Source: Deltaproteobacteria bacterium (GTDB lineage Bacteria > Desulfobacterota > Desulfovibrionia > Desulfovibrionales > Desulfovibrionaceae). Taken from it: a stretch of 6,571 nucleotides of DNA. A program made the position numbers and the translations under genes. The stretch covers positions 1-6,571 of the forward strand of contig JAJBSY010000245.1 of the NCBI GenBank assembly GCA_020861205.1, read 5' to 3'. The notes below the pieces were generated by a model. That model searched no databases. It was not told the DNA's origin and worked only from the letters and a program-made list of their open reading frames with translations. Below, piece after piece: positions 1 to 6,141 of the stretch (the first letter of the stretch is position 1; every line of letters begins with the position of its first letter).

Positions 1-248
1 TTAAGAAAAACTTAAATAATTCTGTGGTTATTTTTTTTTCTTGAGATGTAAAAAACACTTGATTTTATCGAAGGGTACAGAGGCCAGTGACTAGAGCACG
101 GACCGTCATTGTTTGTTATTGAAAGATTCCTAATTATTTTAAGATATTATAAAACGATTATATTTGTGCATATAGGGACCGCTATCCACGCCGGAAAGCC
201 TGGAAACCCACCTTGAAGGTTCCCCCGTATCCCCTTACAACTGCCGAC
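1..248 (+). promoter_or_regulatory. AT-rich region upstream of dnaA; possible DnaA-binding or origin-like region
   Basis: Positions 1-175 are much richer in A and T than the genes that follow and contain no ORF. They open with a perfect inverted repeat, TTAAG-AAAAA-CTTAA (1-15). Three 9-mers match the DnaA box TTATCCACA at 7 of 9 positions: 23-31 (TGTGGTTAT, minus), 165-173 (TGTGCATAT, minus) and 182-190 (CTATCCACG, plus). About half a site of this quality is expected by chance in this length at even base composition, so the enrichment is slight. A weak promoter candidate is TTGAAA (119-124) with GATATT (143-148), an 18-base spacer. No perfect DnaA box is present. The region could serve dnaA autoregulation or be part of an origin, but neither is proven. 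Confidence 0.3.
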
Positions 249-1754
249 ATGATGGAAGCAGTTTGGACACACGTTTCAGCCCGGTTGCAGGAGCGGCTTG
301 AGCCCGGCCATTACAAGGTCTGGATCCAGCCGCTCGCGGGGCATTTTGACGGTACCGGGTTGGTTGTCCATGCTGTGAGCGCCTTTGCCGCCGGGTTTGT
401 GCGCGACAACTTTATGGCGGCCATTCGCGAAGCGGTACGGGACGTCACCGGGGAGGATATCCCGGTTCGGTTGACGGATGTCCCGTTTGGGGCGGAAAAC
501 GGACGAGAAGACGGGAGACGCCGCGACCCGGAACGTGCGGGGGAAGTTTCAAAATCCGTCCCCGCCTTGATCGTTTCTCCCGCGGTTGTGGAAAACCCGC
601 CCGTTTCCCCGCTCGTTGCCGAGCCCGGCCGGGCGTGGCAGCCCGTGACGGCCTTGCAGGTTGAAGGCCAGCACGCCCTTCCGTTGCGATATGACGAAAA
701 GGCGTTCAGCATCAGTTCCCGCCAATGGCGGCACTCCTTTGAGGATTTTGTCGTCGGCCCGAGTAACGAGCTGGCCTTTGCCGCATCCCGGAGCATATGC
801 AAAGAGAGCAGGGGAGCCGATATCCTGTTCTTAAGCTCCGGCCCGGGGCTTGGGAAAACCCATCTGGTGCAGGCCGTGGGGCAGCAGTTGTATAAGGAAT
901 GCAACTACCGGGCGCCCAAGGTTGAGTACCTGACCGCCGAGGAGTTCGCCTCCCGGTTGGTCATGTCCTTCAAGGGGCATGATACGGACAGGTTCAAGTC
1001 CCGGTACCGCGACGTTGACGTGCTGCTCCTTGAAGACGTTCATTTTTTGCAGGGCAAGGAAAAAATCCAGGAAGAACTGCTTGCCACCCTGAAAACCCTT
1101 CAGGACCGCGGGAGCAAGGTTCTTTTCTCCAGTTCCTTCATCCCCCGGGACCTGCAGGGGATGGGCGGCGAATTGCTTTCGCGGCTGCATTCCGGATTCC
1201 TCGCGGTTATCGATCGTCCCGACAGGGATACGCGCAAGAGAATTTTCAGGGAGAAAGCCAGGCTCAATCAGGTCATCCTTCCCGAGGACGTTTCCGATTT
1301 TCTCGCGGACAACATCGATTCCGACGTGCGCCAGATCGAAAGCTGTCTGCGCAACCTCGCCTTGAAAGCCAAGCTTCTCCGGTGCGATATAACCATGCAG
1401 ATGGCCTGGGAGGCGGTTCAATATTACGCCCCCTGCGAGAAAAAGCTTGACCTGGAAAAGATCATCGCCTATGTTTCGCGTGGTTACGGTATCTCGTCAA
1501 AGGAAATGCGGTCCAAAAGTCGTAAAAAAGATCTGGTGGTCGCCCGGAATACGGTATTTTTCCTGGCCAGGAAACACACGGATCTTTCCCTTGAAGAAAT
1601 AGGCACTATTTTCGGCAGGAGCCATTCCACGGTGATCAAAGGCATAACCTCTCTGGAACGCGAAATGAGTCGCGAAACGTCACTCGGCAGGCAGATAGCG
1701 GGCGCTATCTCGCTTATCGAACGGAACGGAGGCATTATTAGCCCCTCGTCGTAA
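249..1754 (+). CDS. dnaA: Chromosomal replication initiator protein DnaA
   Basis: DnaA is the AAA+ ATPase that binds DnaA boxes, opens the origin and recruits the helicase. Numbered from ATG 249 (501 aa), the order is: domain I with W6 and KVWIQPL (23-29); a variable linker at about 78-155; AAA+ domain with Walker A SGPGLGKTH (K203, T204), Walker B LLLEDVHFL with Glu-Asp at 262-263, sensor I region around FSSSFIPRDL, arginine-finger box LLSRLHSG (R312) and sensor II DVRQIE (R361); domain IV with conserved AR (R433) and signature GRSHSTV (456-462). Serine 458 stands where most DnaA proteins have Asp (GRDHSTV). The start is uncertain. TTG at 213 would add 12 residues and has a weak GGAAA upstream, while ATG 249/252 has no clear Shine-Dalgarno site but matches the usual family N-terminus. 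The gene stands alone before a terminator, without dnaN. Some Desulfovibrio genomes carry two annotated dnaA genes (from memory), so this could be a paralog. Confidence 0.95.
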   Translation: MMEAVWTHVSARLQERLEPGHYKVWIQPLAGHFDGTGLVVHAVSAFAAGFVRDNFMAAIREAVRDVTGEDIPVRLTDVPFGAENGREDGRRRDPERAGEVSKSVPALIVSPAVVENPPVSPLVAEPGRAWQPVTALQVEGQHALPLRYDEKAFSISSRQWRHSFEDFVVGPSNELAFAASRSICKESRGADILFLSSGPGLGKTHLVQAVGQQLYKECNYRAPKVEYLTAEEFASRLVMSFKGHDTDRFKSRYRDVDVLLLEDVHFLQGKEKIQEELLATLKTLQDRGSKVLFSSSFIPRDLQGMGGELLSRLHSGFLAVIDRPDRDTRKRIFREKARLNQVILPEDVSDFLADNIDSDVRQIESCLRNLALKAKLLRCDITMQMAWEAVQYYAPCEKKLDLEKIIAYVSRGYGISSKEMRSKSRKKDLVVARNTVFFLARKHTDLSLEEIGTIFGRSHSTVIKGITSLEREMSRETSLGRQIAGAISLIERNGGIISPSS

Positions 1755-1797
1755 CGGGGGAGCGGATTGCGTGTGGAACGTAAACCAAGTGTGTAGG

Positions 1798-1833
1798 ACA
1801 CGGCTTTCCCCCTGGGAGAGCCGTGTTTTTTTT
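1798..1833 (+). terminator. Strong rho-independent terminator after dnaA
   Basis: ACACGGCT (1798-1805) pairs perfectly with AGCCGTGT (1819-1826). The stem continues inward through a T-G wobble, T-A and three C-G pairs, giving 13 pairs around a 3-base loop (1811-1813). A run of eight T follows (1826-1833). It lies 43 bases after the dnaA stop and just before the next gene, so dnaA appears to be a single-gene transcription unit. It also shows that the long upstream reading of the next ORF (from 1771) is not its true N-terminus. Confidence 0.9.
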
Positions 1834-1854
1834 GTAACGGAACGTGAGGGACAT

Positions 1855-2412
1855 GTGGAAAAGAGTCAAATGTACAAGGAAATAGCCCCCCGTCTGTTCG
1901 GGCTCCGGGAAAGCCTCGGGCTTACCCATGCCGAGCTCGCGGAAAAAATCGGCGCCGGGCCGGAACTTGTGGCCGCCTACGAAAAGGGCGACCGGGAAAT
2001 CCCCGTCAGCTATCTCATGGATGTCTCCCATGCCTGCGGCATCGACCTGACGGAACTGCTTTCCGGGGACGAAGCGCATTTGCAGCGCTACACGGTCGTG
2101 CGCGACGGCGAGGGGCTTTCCGTGACCCGTCGCAAGGATTACGACTACAAAAATCTGGCTTTCCGCTTCACCGGCAGGCTGATGGAGCCGTTTCTGGTCA
2201 AGGTTCCGCCCAAGGAGCGCGAAGAGGTCAACTTGATCGCCCACAAGGGCCAGGAATTTTCCTACATGTTGGAAGGGAGGCTCGAGATGCATCTGGGTGA
2301 GGATGTCCTGGTGCTGGAGCCGGGCGATTCGATTTTTTTCAGTTCGACCATTCCCCACGGGCTGCGGGGGCTTGACGGCCGACAAGCGGTATTCGTGAGC
2401 GTGATTATTTAG
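1855..2412 (+). CDS. XRE-family helix-turn-helix regulator with C-terminal cupin domain
   Basis: A probable cytoplasmic one-component transcription factor of 185 aa: an N-terminal lambda-repressor-like HTH (about residues 14-70, with LGLTHAELAEKIG and VAAYEKGDREIP) joined to a single cupin (about 112-184). The cupin shows a first motif AHKGQEFSYMLEG (H130, E134) and a second LEPGDSIFFSSTIPHGL (G157, D158, H168). The classical HxH of motif 1 is not intact (H130 is followed by KGQE), which I recall as usual for this subfamily. The start chosen is GTG 1855, with GAGGG four bases upstream; ATG 1870 would give 180 aa. The frame is open back to 1771, but that would translate the dnaA terminator. 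The next gene on the same strand is an acyl-CoA ligase, so control of that gene in response to a carboxylic acid or its CoA ester is likely. The ligand is not known. Confidence 0.9.
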   Translation: MEKSQMYKEIAPRLFGLRESLGLTHAELAEKIGAGPELVAAYEKGDREIPVSYLMDVSHACGIDLTELLSGDEAHLQRYTVVRDGEGLSVTRRKDYDYKNLAFRFTGRLMEPFLVKVPPKEREEVNLIAHKGQEFSYMLEGRLEMHLGEDVLVLEPGDSIFFSSTIPHGLRGLDGRQAVFVSVII

Positions 2413-2449
2413 GGGATCCCGCGGGCCTCGGGCCGCAGGCGGTATCCCC
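2412..2449 (+). promoter_or_regulatory. GC-rich inverted repeat between regulator and ligase
   Basis: GGGGAT (2412-2417, overlapping the last base of the regulator stop codon) pairs with ATCCCC (2444-2449). After a C/T mismatch, CCGC (2419-2422) pairs with GCGG (2439-2442), and GGCC-TCG-GGCC can fold inside. No T-run follows, so it is not a standard intrinsic terminator. It could be an attenuator, an mRNA stabiliser or part of an operator. The 101-base gap is also large enough for a separate promoter for the ligase, but I see no convincing -35/-10 pair. Confidence 0.4.
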
Positions 2450-2513
2450 GGTAATCATCGGCTGCAACCACGAAACATCAACCATATATCACTACCGCTG
2501 AAAAGGTGCTGTC

Positions 2514-4214
2514 ATGAAAAAATTTACCGCTGCCAGTTATGAAGAGTTTTGCCAGAAATTTACCCTTGAAGTGCCCGAAAATTTCAACTTCGCGTTCGAC
2601 GTCCTTGACGTGATGGCCGACGAGACGCCGGACAAGCTGTGCATCCGCCACGTCAGCGACGATTTCACGGTCCGCGACCAGACGTTCCGCGAAGTCGCGG
2701 ACGCTTCCAGCCGGGTTGCGGCCGCTCTCGCCGCCAAGGGAGTGAAAAAGGGCGATCGGGTCATGCTTGTTCTGTACCGACGGCTCGAATGGTGGCATGT
2801 GTTGCTCGGCCTGCACAAACTCGGCGCCATAGCCATCCCGGCCCCGGCCCAGCTGACCGTCAAGGATCTCGTTTTCCGCTGCAACAAGGCCAAGACCAAG
2901 GCCGTGGTCGTGGATTACACCGTGACGGAACGAGTGGAGGCGGCGCGCGCGGAATGCCCTGATCTCGAACTGTGCGTCCAGGTGGGACCCGCTCCCATGC
3001 CCAAAGGCTGGACCGACTACGGCACCATGCTTTCCGAAGCGCGGGCCTATTTTCCCCGCCCGGCGGACGATGACAAGCTGGCCTGCGGCAAAGATCCCAT
3101 GCTGATCTTTTTCTCTTCCGGCACCACGGGGATGCCCAAAATGGTCGTGCACACCCATGAGTATCCGATGGGGCACCTGTTCACCGGCATGTTCTGGCAC
3201 GACCTGGAAGAAACGGATCTGCACCTTACGGTCGCGGACACCGGCTGGGGCAAGGCCGTTTGGGGAAAGTCATACGGCCAGTGGATGGCGGGAGCCGCCG
3301 TGTTTGTGTATGATTATCGCGGCAAATTCAACCCGTCCGCGCTTTTGAAGGTTATGTGCGAGCACGGCGTGACCACCTTCTGCGCGCCTCCCACCATCTA
3401 CCGTTTTCTGGTCCGCGAAGATCTCACGCAGTACGATCTTTCCAACCTGCGGCACTGCACCACGGCGGGTGAACTGCTGAACGAAAGCGTGTTCCATGCC
3501 TGGAAAAAGGTTACCGGCCTGACCATCTACGAGGGGTTCGGCCAGACGGAGACCGCGCTGCAACTGGCGACCCTGCCCTGCATGGAGGCGAAACCCGGTT
3601 CCATCGGCAAGCCCGTTCCCGGCTGGGACGTCCGGGTGCTGAACGAACAGGGCGAAGTATGCGCGTCGGGCGATGAAGGGGAAATATGCGTACGCTTGGG
3701 CACGAATGTCCCTTGCAGCCTGTTCGTGGAATATCTCGACGAGCCCGAACTGACGGAAAAGGCCATGCACGACGGGTGGTACCACACCGGCGATAAGGCC
3801 TGGGTCGACGAGGAAGGCTACTTCTGGTTCCTCGGGCGCGTTGACGACCTTATCAAGACCTCCGGTTACCGGGTTGGGCCCTTTGAGGTGGAAAGCGCGC
3901 TGGTTTCCCATGACGCGGTTGTGGAAGCCGCCGTCACGGGGGTGCCCGATCCCGTGCGCGGCCAGGTGGTCAAGGCCACCGTGGTGCTGCGCCCCGGTCT
4001 CGCTCCATCCGATTCCTTGACCAGGGAATTGCAGGAGCACGTGAAAACCGTGACGGCCCCGTACAAATATCCGCGGGTCGTGGAATACGTCGCGGAATTG
4101 CCCAAGACCATCAGCGGCAAAATCAAGCGGTCGGAAATCCGTAGCCGCGACGCGGGCCGGGACGGTAATGCGGAAAGGCGGGCAACGGTCGCGGGATTCG
4201 TGGCCCAGGCGTAA
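2514..4214 (+). CDS. AMP-forming acyl-CoA synthetase (medium/branched-chain type, ANL superfamily)
   Basis: A 566-aa adenylate-forming ligase: carboxylic acid + ATP + CoA gives acyl-CoA + AMP + PPi via an acyl-adenylate. All core motifs are present: A3 phosphate loop SSGTTGMPK (201-209); A5 YEGFGQTET (339-347); A7 YHTGD (423-427); hinge region GRVDDLIKTSGYRVG (441-455); and A10 PKTISGKIKR (530-539) with the adenylation lysine K536. The sequence most resembles the medium-chain (ACSM-like) acyl-CoA synthetases, whose members activate medium-chain, branched or aromatic acids; the true substrate cannot be read from the sequence. Length is typical, apart from a charged tail of about 23 residues after A10. 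No signal peptide is seen, so it is cytoplasmic. The start ATG 2514 has AAAAGG (2501-2506) seven bases upstream. The XRE-cupin gene just upstream is the likely regulator. A role in fatty-acid or amino-acid-derived acid use is inferred. Confidence 0.92.
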   Translation: MKKFTAASYEEFCQKFTLEVPENFNFAFDVLDVMADETPDKLCIRHVSDDFTVRDQTFREVADASSRVAAALAAKGVKKGDRVMLVLYRRLEWWHVLLGLHKLGAIAIPAPAQLTVKDLVFRCNKAKTKAVVVDYTVTERVEAARAECPDLELCVQVGPAPMPKGWTDYGTMLSEARAYFPRPADDDKLACGKDPMLIFFSSGTTGMPKMVVHTHEYPMGHLFTGMFWHDLEETDLHLTVADTGWGKAVWGKSYGQWMAGAAVFVYDYRGKFNPSALLKVMCEHGVTTFCAPPTIYRFLVREDLTQYDLSNLRHCTTAGELLNESVFHAWKKVTGLTIYEGFGQTETALQLATLPCMEAKPGSIGKPVPGWDVRVLNEQGEVCASGDEGEICVRLGTNVPCSLFVEYLDEPELTEKAMHDGWYHTGDKAWVDEEGYFWFLGRVDDLIKTSGYRVGPFEVESALVSHDAVVEAAVTGVPDPVRGQVVKATVVLRPGLAPSDSLTRELQEHVKTVTAPYKYPRVVEYVAELPKTISGKIKRSEIRSRDAGRDGNAERRATVAGFVAQA

Positions 4215-4235
4215 ACCGTTCGAATGACGGGCTGC

Positions 4236-4255
4236 TGTGGCGGATACGCGCCACA
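4236..4255 (+). terminator. Hairpin 21 bases after the ligase stop
   Basis: TGTGGCG (4236-4242) pairs perfectly with CGCCACA (4249-4255) around the 6-base loop GATACG. It is followed by A residues rather than T on the plus strand, and on the minus strand the stem is not followed by T either. It may protect the ligase mRNA 3' end more than terminate transcription. Confidence 0.35.
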
Positions 4256-4336
4256 AAAAGACTCTGCCTACGGGTAACTTCTGCAAGGCGGTATGAAACG
4301 AACCGAATTAGGTAGCTGCCATACCGGGAAGAAGTG

Positions 4337-4373
4337 AAGCGGGCATATCGTCCAAGGGACGATATGCCCGCTT
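4337..4373. terminator. Perfect 16-bp inverted repeat, probable bidirectional terminator
   Basis: AAGCGGGCATATCGTC (4337-4352) is the exact reverse complement of GACGATATGCCCGCTT (4358-4373), with the 5-base loop CAAGG. On the plus strand the stem ends in TTT (4372-4374) then GTCACG; on the minus strand it ends in TT then CACTTCTT. The T-tracts are short on both sides, but the stem is long and perfect. Its place between two converging genes supports a termination role for either or both. Confidence 0.6.
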
Positions 4374-4504
4374 TGTCACGTCAAGACGGCTTATTCGGGC
4401 AAAAGCCGGAGCGGCATCGGCCACGATGGCAAGCGTCACGCTATGGCAGCGATGACCGCCCCCGGTAAACATTATGGTTCTTCTGTTCCAATCACACTCG
4501 CCCG

Positions 4505-5218
4505 TCATGCCGTGCGCTTTTTTTTCCGTGACAGTATCCATTGCAACACCGCCAAAATGGAAAACGCCATAGCGGAATACAGTAATTGGTCGGAGGTGCC
4601 GCTCTTGATCTCATTGGGGATACCCCCGACACTGACGGCTTTAAGTTTTCCGGCTTCATCAAAGTCAACGAAAAAAGAGATGTGGTTGGGGAGGTAAAAA
4701 CACGTCTGTCCGTTCACCATGGTTTCCTTGTAGTGGGGAAGGGCATTGCGGACGGCGTCCAAATCCATATTCGCGGAAAATGTTTCAGACTGTATGGTGA
4801 GAGATTGCGGGTTATTTTTGGTGTACCAGGTTATTTTGTATATCGGACAGTTTTTCAAATACTTTTTGTCTCGGCGGCTGTCGTTGATCGGGTGGACAAC
4901 AATGGAGATACCGTTGCCGGTAAGTTCAATGCCGTTGTCTGGAAGAAAGCCCTTTGGCCTCGGGTTGGAACGATTGACCAGAAAAGTAGCCGGAGGCATT
5001 TGGACGGTATCGAGGAGTTGGTCAAGCTTTGGTCTGATCGAAAATCCTTTTTTGACCAGCTGGTTTATGGTCGTGTATCGCAGCTTGATTGAGTCGCTAT
5101 TAAAGGTAACGACCGTGCCCCCGAAATAGCCATAAAAAAAAGTGGTGTACACGAACATAATGGCGAGCATGGAAAACGATACGATCCGCAGCATGATGTA
5201 AAAACGTCTGGATTCCAC
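4505..5218 (-). CDS. Hypothetical protein with two transmembrane segments
   Basis: I do not recognise this family. From the preferred start GTG 5218 (AAAGGA six bases upstream on the minus strand) the product has 237 aa. A short basic N-terminus (ESRR) leads into a hydrophobic segment (about 9-32), then a soluble part (about 33-208), then a second hydrophobic segment (about 211-229) ending in the basic tail RKKKR. By the positive-inside rule both ends are cytoplasmic and the middle lies outside the membrane. That middle part has many beta-prone stretches, such as SFFVDFDEAGKLKAVSVGGI, and only two cysteines (C124, C173) that could pair. An ATG at 5305 would extend the frame by 29 residues but would read through the tpx terminator and has no suitable ribosome site, so I reject it. 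The gene is visibly lower in GC than its neighbours, which may mean later acquisition. It follows tpx on the same strand, separated by a terminator, and I found no clear promoter of its own. Confidence 0.7.
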   Translation of the reverse strand: MESRRFYIMLRIVSFSMLAIMFVYTTFFYGYFGGTVVTFNSDSIKLRYTTINQLVKKGFSIRPKLDQLLDTVQMPPATFLVNRSNPRPKGFLPDNGIELTGNGISIVVHPINDSRRDKKYLKNCPIYKITWYTKNNPQSLTIQSETFSANMDLDAVRNALPHYKETMVNGQTCFYLPNHISFFVDFDEAGKLKAVSVGGIPNEIKSGTSDQLLYSAMAFSILAVLQWILSRKKKRTA

Positions 5219-5270
5219 TTGCGATCCTTTATTTTTTCCAGGGCGCTGTCGGCAACAGCCTTCCAGGCGC

Positions 5271-5300
5271 ATATGAAAACCACCGGCCATGCCGGTGGTT
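5271..5300 (-). terminator. Rho-independent terminator after tpx
   Basis: On the plus strand AACCACCGGC (5278-5287) and GCCGGTGGTT (5291-5300) form a perfect 10-bp stem with the 3-base loop CAT. Read on the minus strand it lies 28 bases after the tpx stop, and the last stem bases merge into TTTT followed by CATAT. The T-run is short but the stem is strong. Read-through could supply transcripts of the membrane-protein gene downstream. Confidence 0.75.
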
Positions 5301-5328
5301 CTCATGTGTCAAAGGATTGGCGGGAGTA

Positions 5329-5841
5329 TTACTTCGCCGCCCGGGCGGCTTCCAACGCCGCTTCGAAGTTCACGGCGTTCGTCACTTCGGGCACGATTTC
5401 GGTATAGGTGACAGTGCCCGCGCTGTCCACCACAAAAATGGCGCGGGTCAGCAAGCGGAGTTCCTTTATAAGGACGCCGTAGTTCATGCCGAAGGAAACG
5501 TCCTTGTAGTCCGAAAGCGTCTCCAGGTTGGCGGTGCCGGTGGCGCCGCACCAGCGGGCCTGGGCGAAGGGAAGATCGCACGAAACGGTGAGTATCCGGA
5601 CGTGGTCGCCCAGAGCGCCGGCTTCCGCGTTAAACCGCTTGGTCTGCAAGTCGCATACGCCGGTGTCCAGCGAGGGCACGACGGAGATGATGCAAACCTT
5701 GCCCTTGTAGTCGGCCAGAGTGCGGGGAGACAGATCGTTCGCGACGACGGTGAAATCCGGAGCTTTGTCGCCTTTGTTTACCGGGGTGCCGAGCAGGGTG
5801 AACGGCTGTCCGGCAAAGGTAATGATGTTTTTCCGTTCCAT
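5329..5841 (-). CDS. tpx: Thiol peroxidase Tpx (atypical 2-Cys peroxiredoxin)
   Basis: A 170-aa cytoplasmic peroxiredoxin that reduces hydrogen peroxide and organic hydroperoxides, with thioredoxin as the usual reductant. The thioredoxin-fold sequence carries the peroxidatic motif VVPSLDTGVCD (P56, T60, C63) and the Tpx resolving-cysteine motif SCDLPFAQARWC (C98), the spacing that defines this subfamily. R133 in LLTRAIFVVD matches the conserved active-site arginine. An additional C50 and C88 are present. Length and N-terminus (ITFAGQPFTLLGTPVNKGDKAPDF) are normal for Tpx. The start ATG 5841 is supported by AGGAG about seven bases upstream on the minus strand. The gene is monocistronic or nearly so, with a promoter candidate and palindrome upstream and a terminator downstream. 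In an anaerobe it fits oxygen or peroxide defence. Confidence 0.97.
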   Translation of the reverse strand: MERKNIITFAGQPFTLLGTPVNKGDKAPDFTVVANDLSPRTLADYKGKVCIISVVPSLDTGVCDLQTKRFNAEAGALGDHVRILTVSCDLPFAQARWCGATGTANLETLSDYKDVSFGMNYGVLIKELRLLTRAIFVVDSAGTVTYTEIVPEVTNAVNFEAALEAARAAK

Positions 5842-5877
5842 GTGGTTCTCCTAATACGATGGTTAGAGTCATTAACA

Positions 5878-5888
5878 GGAATAATTCC
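5878..5888. promoter_or_regulatory. Palindrome GGAATAATTCC, possible tpx operator
   Basis: GGAAT-A-ATTCC is a perfect 5+1+5 inverted repeat lying 37 bases upstream of the tpx start codon, at the transcription start predicted from the candidate promoter at 5893-5921. This is where a repressor would act. The site is not a clear PerR box (TTATAATnATTATAA), and the cognate protein is unknown. A perfect 11-base palindrome can also arise by chance in AT-rich DNA. Confidence 0.35.
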
Positions 5889-5892
5889 CATT

Positions 5893-5921
5893 ACTATATA
5901 TGCTTCGATACCATTTGTATA
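5893..5921 (-). promoter_or_regulatory. Candidate sigma70-type promoter for tpx
   Basis: On the minus strand TATACA (5921-5916; 4 of 6 matches to TTGACA) is followed after exactly 17 bases by TATAGT (5898-5893; 5 of 6 to TATAAT). This predicts a start near 5886 and a leader of about 45 bases. The region is AT-rich and offers a weaker alternative further upstream (TATACT at 5929-5924 with TTGCGC at 5953-5948, 18 bases apart). Confidence 0.4.
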
Positions 5922-6001
5922 GCAGTATATCTTACAAATCCGTTTTTGCGCAAATACGAACCTGCTTTTTAGGCGCTCGCATAAAGAGAGGAGAGAAACC
6001 T

Positions 6002-6047
6002 CCCCGCTTCAGACGGGGTAAATTACCGTTTCCGGCTCCAGCCGGAA
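6002..6047. repeat. Two adjacent GC-rich hairpins
   Basis: CCCCG (6002-6006) pairs with CGGGG (6014-6018) around a 7-base loop. TTCCGGCT (6030-6037) pairs with AGCCGGAA (6040-6047), an 8-bp match with almost no loop (in practice 7 pairs around TCCA). Between them GGTAA-A-TTACC (6017-6027) is a further palindrome. No T-run follows on either strand, so these are not ordinary intrinsic terminators. They may be an intergenic repeat element or part of an RNA. Confidence 0.45.
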
Positions 6048-6141
6048 GCAGGCCGCATTTCCTTTTCCTGAGAATATTGTGATAACAAATATATAATAAT
6101 TACTACAAGATAGACTTAATTTCAAAGCATTGTACTATGGC

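Larger units (their letters stand above)
4215..4504. other. Hairpin-rich convergent intergenic region, no supported gene
   Basis: This 290-base gap separates the stops of the ligase (+) and the membrane protein (-). I see no gene with a Shine-Dalgarno site or a recognisable product. It holds four inverted repeats: TGTGGCG/CGCCACA (4236-4255), GGTATG/CATACC (4290-4325, with ACC/GGT nested inside), a perfect 16-bp stem (4337-4373) and CGGCTT/AAGCCG (4387-4408). Terminators for the two converging genes explain part of this. A small structured RNA or a degenerate intergenic repeat is also possible. Confidence 0.5.

Noticed and set aside
831..1421. 196-codon minus-strand ORF opposite dnaA
   Set aside because: Shadow of the AAA+ domain of dnaA, without a recognisable product.
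1742..1759. CCCC/GGGG hairpin over the dnaA stop codon
   Set aside because: A short stem with a large loop and no T-run; the real terminator lies at 1798-1833.
3270..4286. 338-codon minus-strand ORF opposite the acyl-CoA ligase
   Set aside because: The sense strand has every ANL motif in order; long antisense frames are common opposite GC-rich genes, and the product shows no family features.
4308..4541. 77-codon minus-strand ORF in the convergent gap
   Set aside because: It reads through the perfect 16-bp hairpin, overlaps the end of the membrane-protein gene, and has no clear ribosome site or recognisable domain.
4443..4697. 84-codon plus-strand ORF
   Set aside because: It lies largely antisense to the better-supported membrane-protein gene and has no Shine-Dalgarno site.
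5317..5922. 201-codon plus-strand ORF opposite tpx
   Set aside because: Shadow of tpx, whose active-site motifs, start and terminator are all clear on the minus strand.
6077..6088. TTGTGATAACAA as a CRP/HcpR- or Lac-type operator
   Set aside because: Only TTGT/ACAA is symmetric and the spacing does not fit TGTGAnnnnnnTCACA; too short to assign to a regulator.
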